A stretch of 64,000 bases of DNA from Cinnamomum chago (taxonomy: Eukaryota; Streptophyta; Magnoliopsida; Laurales; Lauraceae). Position 1 is the first letter of the stretch. The number at the start of each line of letters is the position of its first letter. Shown in pieces: positions 1 through 10,924 of the stretch. The stretch covers positions 30,240,001 through 30,304,000 of the forward strand of contig CP142451.1 of NCBI GenBank assembly GCA_038049695.1, given 5' to 3'. The notes beneath the pieces were generated by a model. The model made no database searches. It was not told the origin of the DNA and saw nothing but the letters and a program-made list of their open reading frames with translations. The position numbers and the translations under genes were made by a program.

Positions 1-449
1 TCGTCTCCACCGGAGCTCGAATAAAAGTTATGCCCAACTTGCAAAGCGATGTGAAAATTCATTTAAAATCATCCAATTAGCTTCGTTTTGCGTTTAGCCC
101 TCCAATTGCATCCTAAATCAAAATATAAGAATAATGAGTGCAATTAGATATCTTATAGGTACAAAGAACTAAATATTAATGGAGAAAAATATAACATTTT
201 TCGTTCTTATCAATAGTGTACTGATCCAAATAAACTGTTGACTATTAAACTTTTGGGGCCTATATGGAGATGATAGAAATCGTAGTTTGGGCTGATTTTT
301 TTTGTAAAGAGGATGGTCCTAGGGAGTTCTTGAAATCCTTCCCATGCCCATCCCCATGTAGGCCCCCGGTGGGTCCCACCACATACTTTAGCTTATCTTA
401 TCATAAGCTTGAGGTTAGAAGAGCCTTGCCCTATATATATATATATATA
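1..449. other. Flanking sequence, no gene recognised
   Basis: AT-rich sequence up to a (TA)n tract at about 432-454. The short open frames here have no recognisable domain, and one runs through the TA repeat. The tract is the landing site of the large Gypsy element that begins at 455. Confidence 0.5.
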
Positions 450-2346
450 TATATTGTTAACATCAAAAAGTTCACTTTACCTCTTCAACATCAAAAAGTT
501 GCATCCTACTACAAGCAGACAATGCTACTTTCAAACATCAGATCTTGTCAGAATCAAACAAAAACTGCAAGATCCTTCAAGACAGCCAAAAGAGGGGTAC
601 ACATGAAGTTTCGGGCCATTCCAACATCATTTGACCCAACTTCACTCCTCCAACAGCTAAGAAGGCGCTCCCGGCGGCGGTGAAGCTAGAGACCCTGACA
701 CACAAAACAGAACACACAGTTGGCCCAAAGATGCTACTAGGAGGCTCTACATCAAGTTTCGGGTCATTCCGACATCATTTGGCCTAACTTCACTCCTCTG
801 GCAGTCAAACAGACGCTCCCGATGGCGGCGGCGTTAAAGACATCAAAACTTCGATCAGAGCCTACTGATGGTCTCAAAATACCTCCAAAAGACTCCATGC
901 CAAATTTCAAGTCAAACCGACAACGTTTGACCCTCCATCAACCATCAAGCAGTAAAATAAAGTCTCTCGGTGGCGAGAATCACCGAGGCCATCACTCATC
1001 AAACAGAGCACATGGGTGGCTTCAACATGCTTCAAAATGACATGACATCCAAATTGACATGACATCCGAAATAAAATCAAGGCTACCGGTGGCGGAGCAC
1101 CCCGGGACCATGACATCCAAATTGGAGCTAATGGATCGTCTCAAAATGACCTCACTAGGCTCCCTGTCAAATTTCAAGTCGATCGGCCACTGGTTGATCA
1201 TACATTGAAGTGCGGCATCTTCCCCGCAGCAAAATCAAGTCTACTGGCGACGGGACCCCACGTGGCTTCAAAACTCAAATAAAAGCCCATGGTTGGTCAT
1301 ATCTACTGCTCAGGAGGCTTCATCTCAAATTTCAGGTCATTCCGACATCGTTGGACCTAGTTTTGACTCTTGACGGAAAATCGGCTACAAAGTCTTCGGC
1401 TCTTCCAAAAAATAGGAAACTTTGTGCTACGATTTGCGCGGCTTCTCGTCAAGTTTTCTTCAAAAGAATCAAGCCAATAAATGAGGAGAAATGTCAAGAA
1501 AAATACATGAGAAAGAAAGAATCAAAAAGATCGAAAAAAGGCCAAGAAACGGCAACCAGAAGGGGGGAAATCCCCATGGTCGCTGGCAACCTTAGCCCAT
1601 GGTTGCCGGCGGTGACCCCAGCACATGGTCGCCGGCGACCCTGGGAATCTGGGTCATTGGATTTCCTCCGGATGGCCCATTTTCCGACCCTTTTCACGTT
1701 TCGGGAATCCAACCCCTATGGTTTTCCGAAAATCTGATTTTTTATGCTCGAAATCTACTGATCTTCATCAACATTTCGGATCCGCCGTCAAGAGCATGAA
1801 ATCATCATTGATCGCTCCAAGATCGCCAACCGGCTGACCAAGAAAGTACACTTTCTGTCCGACCGATCGAGAAATCGAAAAGACAGATGTCACTGGCCCA
1901 TTGGCACCAATCAATGTCTGAAGTTGCATCGTCATCCGACATCAAACAACATGTGGATCCATCGGCGATCGTCACAAGAAGAATTTCAAAAGAGCGGAAC
2001 GGCCCGCGACTCTTCAAATCCGAATAAACAGTTAATTGACCCGTTTTATGACAACTTAATACGGTCATTAACCCATTATTTTGGACGGCCCAAACAAAAT
2101 CAAGCAAATGGTAGTTACAAATCCAAGCAATCATGGTATTAAAACCACAAAACTCCCCTCATCATGGAGATTAAGAGAGATTAAATGCCCATCATTCTCC
2201 ATCGGCCAATCATATTCAAGGCAAAAAGAAGTTACAAAATCAAAGAATTAAAACTTGTAACTCCTCCCATCATGGAGCATCAATGCCATCAATTCTCTCA
2301 TCATCGGTCATCAATTCCATAAATCACCCCATGGCTACCAAGAGCC

Positions 2347-2354
2347 TATAAAAA
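2347..2354 (+). promoter_or_regulatory. TATA box of the 5' LTR promoter
   Basis: CCTATAAAAAGGGGTC lies in the LTR about 95 bp before the point where the two LTRs diverge. The same motif is conserved in the 3' LTR at 21228-21235. Transcription would start some 25-30 bp downstream. Confidence 0.6.
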
Positions 2355-2554
2355 GGGGTCATTCCAAGAGAGACAGATATACATACACAGAGAGAGAGAG
2401 AGAGAACCATACACACAAGCAAGAAAGAAAAACTCTAAAGAAATTCTTAGGCTCCTTTCTAGTTGGTGGCTTATGTTGGATCTTGCATCTAAAAAAAAAC
2501 ATGAGATGGGATTTTTGGAAATTTCTATCTTTGAATTTATTTCCACTCTTTCTA

Positions 2555-3573
2555 ATCTCGCAAAAAAAAGAAATCTGATTTCTCTTTCTTGGATTCAATT
2601 TTGAGAAACTTTGATCATCTCCTCTTCGAATTTGATAGCTCACAGAAATGTTTGCAACTATTTTTCATGTTGGGGAATGGGCCATCTTTTCTCTTTGATG
2701 AGTCCAATAGGGATTTTCAAAAAAAAAATCTGCCTTTTTTATGGATTCAAATTTGAGAAACTTTGCTTTCTTCCTTTTCGGACAATAGCTCGAGGAAATC
2801 GTTTGTAGCCAGTGTTTGGATTTGGAGGGGCCATTCGCTCTCTTTGATGAGTCCGTTAGAAATCTTCCAAAAAAAAGTTCAAAACCCACTTAGGCTACAC
2901 CAATTACGTTCTTTGACCAAAGTGGATCTAAGAAAAGCCTTGTCCAGAGTGTGGAGGCAGCTAGACTATTCGAGGCAAGGGTCCTCCAAACGGGTTCATT
3001 AAGTAATCCTACCCATACCTGGGGGCTAATCTATCCACTAAGGTTTCATAAGACCGAACTGGAAACCTATGTGTACTCTTCAAAAAAAATCTTCAAAAAA
3101 AATCTCTTCAAAACAAAAAAAAAAAAAAAAAACTTTCGTCACTTTTGAATTCAAGTTTGAGAAATCTTAGTTCTCTCATTTTCGGATTTTGTGCTCGCAA
3201 AAATGTTTGAGCCTATGTTCGGATTGGAACACCATTTGCTCTCTTTGATGAATTCAATCTTGACCTTTCAAAAAAAAACAAACTTCCGTCACTTTTGGGT
3301 TCAGATTCGAGAAATTCTAGTTCCCTCCCTTTCAAATTTAGTGCTCGTAGAAATGTTTGAGCCTATGTTCGGATTGGAACAGCATTTGCTCTCTTTGATG
3401 AATTCAATCTTGACCTTTAAAAAAAAAAACCTTCCGTCACTTTTGGGTTCAGATTCAAGAAATTCTGGTTCCCTCCCTTTCGGACTCAGTGCTCGCAGAA
3501 ATGTTTGAGCCTATGTTCGGATTGGAATATTATTTGCTCTCCTTTATGAATCAATCTTGACCTTTCAAAAAGA
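2555..3573 (+). repeat. Tandem repeat, unit about 145-150 bp, five copies
   Basis: Each unit contains a TTTGAGAAA-type motif, a TTTCGGA-type motif, GCTCGCAGAAATGTTTGAGC, CTCTTTGATGA and a poly-A stretch. The last three units (about 3125-3573) are very similar to one another; the first two are more diverged and degenerate. The array is in the 5' LTR or leader and is absent from the 3' LTR. Confidence 0.75.
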
Positions 3574-4374
3574 AAATCCCATCTCGTGTCCCTTCCAAGG
3601 ATGAGACTTACCACATTTGTGCCTAGCGGTGCTAGTACGCCGTTTCGGGTGTACTGTACTCGCGACTGACACATTTGTATCTCCAACCTTATATCATCTT
3701 ACCTCGAGTGAACCTTGCTTCTCGGTAATTTGAATTAAGGTTTACAATTGCTTCTAGCAGTCACTGGAACGCTCACCCTGAGCCTACCATGCTTGCATTT
3801 AGAACAATTGTACCATCTATGGCTTTTCACCTCTTTCATCTTACTTGGGCTGGGCCATGTCCCCTTGAGCAATTTGAAAAGACAAAACCATAGTTATTTT
3901 CTATTTATGATCACCATATTCTTGTGAATACTAATGGATCCGGTCTTGTTTCAGAAGTTTTCCAAACTAACAATGGCAGCTTTATTGACCATCACTTTCG
4001 ATAAAAACAAGTACCAACTCCTGCTTTAAGAGAAGCAAAACAAGCGCACTCACAAGCGCCCTAGCAGCTGCCGAAGAGCCATCTCCCGCGGCAACTCTCA
4101 AAACACCGGGTCGACCTCTACTCCCCAGACCATCATCTTCGAGTCGTTAGGACCATTCCTACTCCCCGCAGAAGAAACTGTGCCTGCCATGAAGCAGAAA
4201 ACCGCCCCTGAGCATGTCGTTGTTCCGACACCAAGGGCAACAATCAAGAAGCCTGAAGCCCGTGGCACTCCCACGAAGCCTTAACCTACAAGAAACCAGG
4301 TCTGCCCCAAGACCTGGTCCCCAAGACCCTCCCCAAAGCAAAGGAGGTCCCGAACATCTGCAAAGCCAGCGTAC

Positions 4375-4839
4375 TTGGCCCCTCTCAAGGAGAACCGGTT
4401 CTACCATCTCTCTCACATGAAAGAGGAGAAACCTACCCTCCACCAAACAAACAAATCAACCCAGCATGAGCCGGCTTGCTCCTACAAGCCCAAAATCAAG
4501 TCATGCATCACCAGGCCTCTACAAGGACCTGCTAAGGCCAACACTCCTACGAGTCGACCCTTCATATCAATAGGGGCTGAACTCGCAAAATTCAAAGCCT
4601 CACTACGTCAGGCGAAGGACCGTGTCCGGATCCTGTCCATGCCTAGCTTCAAAGAAGACAAGCTCGGCTGCTGCGCACGGGGGACTACATCCTTCATTGC
4701 CAGAGCACAGCCAGAACTGACTAAAGCTCAAATTGCTCGTTGTATACGTCACCGTGCGGCATATCAACAAAAGAGACTAGAGAAGCAAAGAAACCAGCAT
4801 ACTAACCTTCAAGTCTCTAAAAAATGGGTCGAGAAATAA
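4375..4839 (+). other. Extra open frame upstream of gag (154 codons)
   Basis: A basic, lysine- and arginine-rich open frame between the LTR and gag, with no domain I recognise. Ogre-type elements are known to carry an additional ORF in this position, so it may be the counterpart, but nothing in its sequence proves that. It could equally be chance. Confidence 0.3.
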
Positions 4840-5031
4840 AGACCCAGCCGAGTTGTTGCTGTCCACATGGTTGGCAAAACTAGAAGACGTCAGAAGTCGG
4901 CAACCAAAATTCATGTCAAACGACCGGTGACTCGCAGCTTCTCCCAGACACGAAGACATTAAGAGGATTCTCCCGCTCCTTCAAGCCAAGGACACCGGAG
5001 TAACCATTCCTCCAACTCTTCATCTAAAATA

Positions 5032-6496
5032 ATGAGCTCCAGCTCAGTCACCAAGACGATATCCTCAATCGATTCTCGAAGGATGAACGTCCTGGTTACA
5101 AATGATGAGCAGCCTCCACCGCATGATGACGTAACAGCACGCATCCAGCAGTTGGAGCAAGGACAACAAAGAATTGAGGCTCAGATGGAAAACCTCCTCC
5201 TCACTTTCCAACGTCCACCAAATAATGAAACTCCTCCGAGTCATCAAGACGACGAGGAAAACAATGAGTCACGTGCCCTTACCAAAAAGGACGTTGACGA
5301 TATCCTCGCTAAAACAAAAGAAGATGATACACTGAAGGAACACGGGATCAAGCCACCATATCCTTTATGGATGGACTCGGTTCCGTTCCCTACAAAATTC
5401 AAACAACCTACTCTCCAAACGTATACGGGGAAAGGTTTAGCCATACAGCAAGTCATCCACTTCAAGATCCTGACAGGAGCAATTGTGGATTAAGATGCCC
5501 TCAAGATTCATCTATTTGCAAGTACCCTAAAAGGTACGGCCTTCGATTGGTACTCCACTCTGCCGAAGGACTCCATCCAAAACTAGGCCATGCTGGAGAC
5601 ACGCTTCCTGACCCACTCTAAAGGTGAAGATCGCCTTGTTACTATGGCACAGCTCTGCAACCTAAAACATGGAGAGAATGAATCAACATACGACTTCATT
5701 CACAAGTACTGGAAGGCGATGGCGTACGAGTGCTCGATGTACTGCCACAAGCGTCGCTAGTCGACATCTACCGTAACAACATGAAAGCAAGGATCCGCTC
5801 CATGATTATCGGCAACAAATCAAAAGACCTAGGAGAACTCCTAGAAGCAGCTATGAGGCTGAAACAATGATCAAAGAGCTCAACAGTAAAAAATCATCAA
5901 AGAAAGAGCCGACTGCCATTACGACTTCAAAACCAAAAAAAAATGAGGTTCTTAATGTGCAAACCAAGTCAGCTCCTCAGCAGCCGAAGAAAGCTGAAAA
6001 CAAAACTGCAAGTAAGAAAACTAAACTCTCTAAGGCCTTCAAAGAACGAGTAGAGAAGAAATACCCATTCGATGAAGATGTTAAAGAAATCTTTGAGGCT
6101 CTCGTAGCAAACAATAAACTCACCTTACTTGAGCCCAAAAGACCAAGAGATGTTGGCAAAACCAACGATCCTCGGTATTGCCCATACCATCAGATGATCT
6201 CGCATCCTCTCAATCAATGCTTCGTTATGAGAGAGAAGATCAACGAGATGTGGAAAAACGAAGTCATCACCTTTGACAAAAACTATGGGTCTGCCTCCGA
6301 CAACATGGTGTCATATGGACAAACTTCCAAGTCACTAAAGGAGAAAATCAATACTTCCTTCAAGGTGGTAAAAATGACTCATACGTCTCAAGAGTTGATT
6401 CCTTATCCAACACCAGACGGACAACCCATATGGGTACATCCCGATCTCCTAGAAGATGCAAATTGGGAGATCGTTAAAACAAAGTCTACCGCTTAA
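5032..6496 (+). pseudogene. gag region of the Gypsy element, broken
   Basis: The first part holds a coiled-coil-prone Q/E-rich stretch followed by a Gypsy gag core with YTGKGLAIQQVIHF, comparable to the YDG-type gag motif. The second part (about 5867-6496) is lysine-rich and holds CPYHQMISHPLNQC, the Cys/His knuckle-like motif of Tat/Athila gag proteins (C-x2-H-x6-H-x3-C spacing visible). It would form the capsid-like particle of the element. The region is broken. Confidence 0.75.
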
Positions 6497-6640
6497 TAGC
6501 GAAGGCAGGCCAAGAAATAACTCTGCAAGCTCAAACAGCAAGAGAAAGCTCAATCAAAACAAGAAGTCCCTGAAAGGGAAGAGACCTCTTCCACTGCTTC
6601 ACTGGGGGCAACAAAAAAATCCGCTCCCAAAACTTCAAAG

Positions 6641-7800
6641 GTGGTAAGAAAATTCACCCTTGGTGATTTCATGCCACCTCATTACAGAAATAAAACTATG
6701 CAGGGGGCATCATACTCTTACAACTCGGTAATTGGATTCTCCATGGATGGGTACGAGTCCAGTGACACTGTCAGGGATACCGATGAGTGGGAAGAATCTC
6801 TTGAAACAGGAGAATACATCTCCGATGAGGAATGGATTCCCGAATCTCATCTTATGCCAGTAATCTGGTATAATCCATTACAGCCACAAGGATCCTGGTC
6901 TGATGATGAAGAAGAGCAGGAGGTTGTTCAAGAAAGTGTCGTTGATCTAGCATAAGCAAGCGCTCAAGTGGAACCCAACATTGATGAACCACAAGGAGCA
7001 GATGACGAAGAAGATTTGGTTCATATGCCCGATTTCGAAGAATATGCAAGAATCTTGTAACACCTTGCTATAAAGCGGGGGTAGGATCACATCAATGAGC
7101 TTCGTCAAAATCAAAATCCAGAACCGGAAATCCCGAAAACTTTACAAACATCTCCTCCGGTAACCCCGGAGAATGAAGAAAACTGCTCGATTGATAATCC
7201 CCTCACATCTGAAGAAGAGTCTGAATCTCAACAGTGCGTTCTAGAGGCATCTCCTATCGTAGTTGCTTGCAATGCGATAGTTCGGGATGATGGTGCCTCC
7301 GAAGCTTCGTCTGTCGGGACTTCAGATTCTCAGACTGCATCCGGTAGCATATCTTCTGGAGCTACATCTCCTCAGGTGACTTCCACAAAGGTATCATTTT
7401 CTCAGCCTTCGTCTCCTGAAACTATGGCATCGGAACTCAAGCCTCTTCTTACTGATCATCTCGAAGAAGCTCCTGCCAATGAAGTCTTCTTCAATGAAAA
7501 TCCGGTCAACTGGTCCCAGATACCTAACCTCATGGCGATGTCTGGATCGATAAATTACTCAATGAAGAAGAGAAGTTGCTGGATACTGTTCAAGACTTGT
7601 TCCCAAAAAAATGCTCCGTGCAACGCAATCACTGAAGACGGCAATACTGCTACAGAGACGTCTTTAGCTAATGACAAGAATCAACCCCTTGATCCCGAGA
7701 GTGATTTTCCAAAAGAAGACCCTTCTCGAGAAGCTCTTGAAGTTGGTAGAGGTACCCACTCTGGCCGTGATTACCATAAAAATTACAACCAACCTTCTTC
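6641..7800 (+). pseudogene. Acidic linker region between gag and pol, no domain recognised
   Basis: Open stretches rich in Glu, Asp and Ser (for example the SDDEEEQEVV region near 6900) and a THSGRDY motif near 7765, resembling the TRSGR-type motif found between gag and reverse transcriptase in Tat elements. No protease or reverse transcriptase domain is recognisable. Treated as part of the decayed polyprotein. Confidence 0.45.
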
Positions 7801-7829
7801 TTCTTATGTAAATCTTTCGGGAAAGCAAA

Positions 7830-8891
7830 TATCGGGAATTGGCATCCTCTTTGTTAGTCCCGACAAATATGATTCCACACGCTTTCTCGCTACTGGAACA
7901 ATGTTCAAACAATGGTAGTTGACGCAATGCAATTTACTAAACGCTGCCTACAATGCCAAATTCATGGAGATTATGTCAACATGCCTCCAGAATGGCTACA
8001 TACCACAGTGATCTCATGGCCTTTCGAAGCCTGGGGTATGGACATCATAGGTCCTATATCTCCCCCATCAAGCAAAGGTCATCGCTTCATCTTCGCTGCT
8101 ATAGATTATTTCTCCAAGTGGTCAGAAGCATTTGCGCTCAGCAAAATGAAGACCTCATCAGTCCTTCAATTCTTGCGCACCAACATTATTTGTCACTTCG
8201 GCATACCTAAAAGATTCATCCATGATAACGGACCGCAATTCCAGGATCACAGATTCTATAGGTTTTACAACAAGTACAAAATCCAAAGTTGTTCTTCGAT
8301 TCCATATAATCCGGCAGCGAACGGACTAGCAGAAGCCTTCAACAAGACACTCCGCAAAATTCTCAAGAAAATGGTCTCTAGTCACAAAAGACACTGGGGC
8401 GACAAACTACTAGAAGCTTTGTGGGCTTATCGAACCACTGTTCGAGTACCAACCCATAGCACACCATTCTCTTTGGTCTATGGATGTGAAGTTGTGTCCC
8501 TTTGGAAGTACAAATTCCTTCCTTAAGGGTATCTTTGCAAAATGACATGACGCAAGAAAGCAATGTCAAACTGAGACTCCAAGAGCTGGATAATCTCGAT
8601 GAAAGACAGCTTGAAGCTCTACAAAGCATTGAGCTTTACCAAACACGAATGGCAGGATCTTTCGACAAGAAGGTCAGGCAACGCACCTATAAAAAGGGTG
8701 ACTTGGTTCCTACAGTAAAACGACCAATGGTTTTTGCCCACAAATCCAAAGGCAAGTTCGAACCAAAATGGGAGGGGCCCTTCGTCATCGACAAAGTCTT
8801 CTCCAACGGCATATACGCTCTTCTAAACATGGAAGGCGACAAACGTATGCTGCCCATCAATGGCAAATTTTTGAAGCGGTACTACCCTTGA
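7830..8891 (+). pseudogene. Gypsy RNase H remnant and integrase, broken
   Basis: A short RNase H-like stretch (GIGILFVSPDKY) is followed by a zinc-binding-type region (CLQCQIHGDY) and an integrase core. The core has WPFEAWGMDIIGPI, then HDNGPQFQDH, then PAANGLAEAFNK, which are the three acidic motif regions of the DDE fold. The C-terminal part (GPFVIDKVFSNGIYALLNM) has the GPF/Y module and ends NGKFLKRYYP. The domain would insert the cDNA into the genome. The sequence is that of Ty3/Gypsy, closest by memory to Tat/Athila elements. Broken. Confidence 0.85.
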
Positions 8892-9239
8892 AAACTTATG
8901 CCATTGGGTCAGAGCAATGCCTACACGGTCAAAGCTAATTCCCAGGTACTTGCTCGTCAAACCCACTCCTTTTAGAATTTTCATCCTTATGTTGAAATTT
9001 CTAAAAAAAAACTCTCAAAACAATGCTTACTTTCATAGTTTTGTTATTCAAAAAAAAAACCCAAAAATCCAAGTTTAGGAGCCTCTTCCCGAACTTGACC
9101 AAAACTTTCGATCATTGAACCCAAAATTCATGGTTTGAAACAAAAATCAAGACTCAGGAATTTCCACCCTAAGTCCGCCCTAACTTTTACAACAAAAAAT
9201 GGTTTTGAGTCAAAATTTACGACCCTCAAGTCTTAAATG

Positions 9240-9880
9240 GTTTTTAGAAACCGCAGGGAAGCGACGCTCAGTTGATACTCACAAAACCCAAAAATCGAAA
9301 GGATGCAAACCCCATTCGATACTTCCAAATTTTCAAAATCGCAAGGAAGCAACACCTTGTCGATACTTGCAAATTTTCAAAAATCGTGGAGACGCAACAT
9401 TCCAGTTCATATCCACAACCCAAAATTTCAAATTTTAAAAATTGTGGAGACGCAACATTCCAGTTGATATCCACAACCCAAATTTTCAAAATTTCAAAAA
9501 TCGTGGAGACGCGACATTCTAGTTGATATCCATAACCCAGATTTTCAAAAAAAAAAAAAAACCTCAAATTTCAAAAAATCGTGGGGAGGCGACATTCAGT
9601 CGATACTCGCAGAACCAAAATTTTTGAAAAAAGCAAGGAGGCGACATTCCATCGATACTTACAAATCGGATTAGCAATGATGCGACATTCCATCGATACT
9701 TGCAAAACCATATAGCAGGGAGGCGACACTTAGTTGATACTTGCACCCCAATTCGCGAAGAGGCGACATTCCAACGATACTCGCAAACCAAATGAGGAAA
9801 GAGGTGACATTTCATCGATACTTGCAATACAATTCAACAGGGAGGCGACTTTTAGTCGATACTTGCATTTTTGAAAACCA
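9240..9880 (+). repeat. Tandem array, unit about 45-60 bp, ACTTGCAAAnnn-GCGACATT type
   Basis: At least ten diverged units carry a GAGGCGACATTCCA-like core and a TCGATACTTGCAAA-like core, separated by short A-rich stretches. The array lies just downstream of integrase, in the 3' untranslated region, where Tat-lineage elements are known to accumulate satellite-like repeats. Confidence 0.75.
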
Positions 9881-10645
9881 AAACCTGGCTTCTACGCCAA
9901 AAAACAAAAATCGGCTACTACGCCAAAAATAAAAATCAGCTTTCACGCCAAAACCAAAATCGGTTTTTATGCCAAAAACAAAAGTTCGGCTTTTATGCAA
10001 AAAAATCTAAAAACCCGGCTTTTACGCCAAAAATCTAAATTTTGGCTTTCATGCCAACAAAACAAAACTTGGTTTTAAAAAAATCTGGCTTTCACGCCAA
10101 CAAACAAATTTCGGCTTCCATGCCAAAAACAAACTCCGACTTCCATGCCACAAACAAAACCGGCTTCCATGCCCTCCCGAATTTTGGCTTTCATGCCATA
10201 AATCCAAATTTTAGCTTTTACGCCACAAAATCTGGCTCTTAAGCTACAAAATTTCGACTTTCATGCCATCCCAAAACTTCGGCTTTCACGCCAGCAAATA
10301 AAATCGGCTCCTATGCCACAAAACCAGGCTCTCATGCCAATTTAAAATTCGGCTTTCATGCCATCTTAAAATTCGGCTTTCATGCCATCTCAAAATTCGG
10401 CTCTCATGCCATCCCGAAATTTCGGATTTCACACCAGCAAACAAAATCGGCTCCTATGCCACAAAACGAGGCTCTCATGCCAATTCAAAATTCGGCTTTC
10501 ATGCCATCTCAAAAACTTTGGCTTCCATGCCACAAACAAATTTACGCCACAAAATTCGGCTCCCATGCCATCTCAAAATCCAGCTTCCAAGCTATCAACA
10601 AAAAATAGGCTTTCGCCACAAAATCTGGCTTTCATGCCCAAAACA
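9881..10645 (+). repeat. Tandem array of GGCTTTCATGCCA units (about 20-40 bp)
   Basis: More than 20 units of the form CGGCTTTCATGCCA or CGGCTTTTACGCCA joined by A-rich linkers of varying length. GGC and GCC flank each core, so each unit is a short imperfect palindrome (GGCtttcatGCC). The array directly follows the previous one. Confidence 0.85.
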
Positions 10646-10924
10646 ACCCTTTGACAAAAGATTTTCACAAGATGACAACCTTTTGGTCAAACTTTCAAAC
10701 AAACATTCTCATCCAACTTTTGCTTATTTTCATAAAAAAGAATTTGAGTAAAAGGTATATAAAGTACCAAAAATGTTTATACATGGAGGTACCAAAAAGA
10801 AAAGAGAAGAAAAAGAGTTTGTTACAAAAATCAGGAGCTTAGTCTAACATGGTATTCAACCAAAGATTTAACTCCTCAAGTAGACTCTTGGCCTTAGCCT
10901 CCAAAGCTTCCAGGCCACGCTTCT
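10646..10924 (+). other. Element 3' region, nothing recognised
   Basis: A-rich sequence between the tandem arrays and the antisense gene. If the antisense gene was ever transcribed, its 3' end and polyadenylation region would lie about here. No clear signal was identified. Confidence 0.3.

Larger units (their letters stand above)
455..3760 (+). mobile_element. 5' LTR of the Tat-like Gypsy element (3' limit uncertain)
   Basis: From 455 to about 2442 this matches the 3' LTR (16834-17158 and 19775-21310) nearly base for base in long blocks, including the CTTCAACATCAAAAAGTTGC start region and the TATA box region. After CTCTAAAGAAA the two LTRs no longer match. The 3' limit near 3760 is a guess, since no clear primer-binding site could be placed. 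Confidence 0.6.

Noticed and set aside
3486-3686. Short minus-strand frame near the tandem repeats
   Set aside because: It is an out-of-frame reading of the LTR/leader tandem units.
9881-10645. CRISPR-like array (short repeated units with spacers)
   Set aside because: The units vary, spacers are A-rich and irregular, and the host is a plant; it is a retroelement 3' tandem array.
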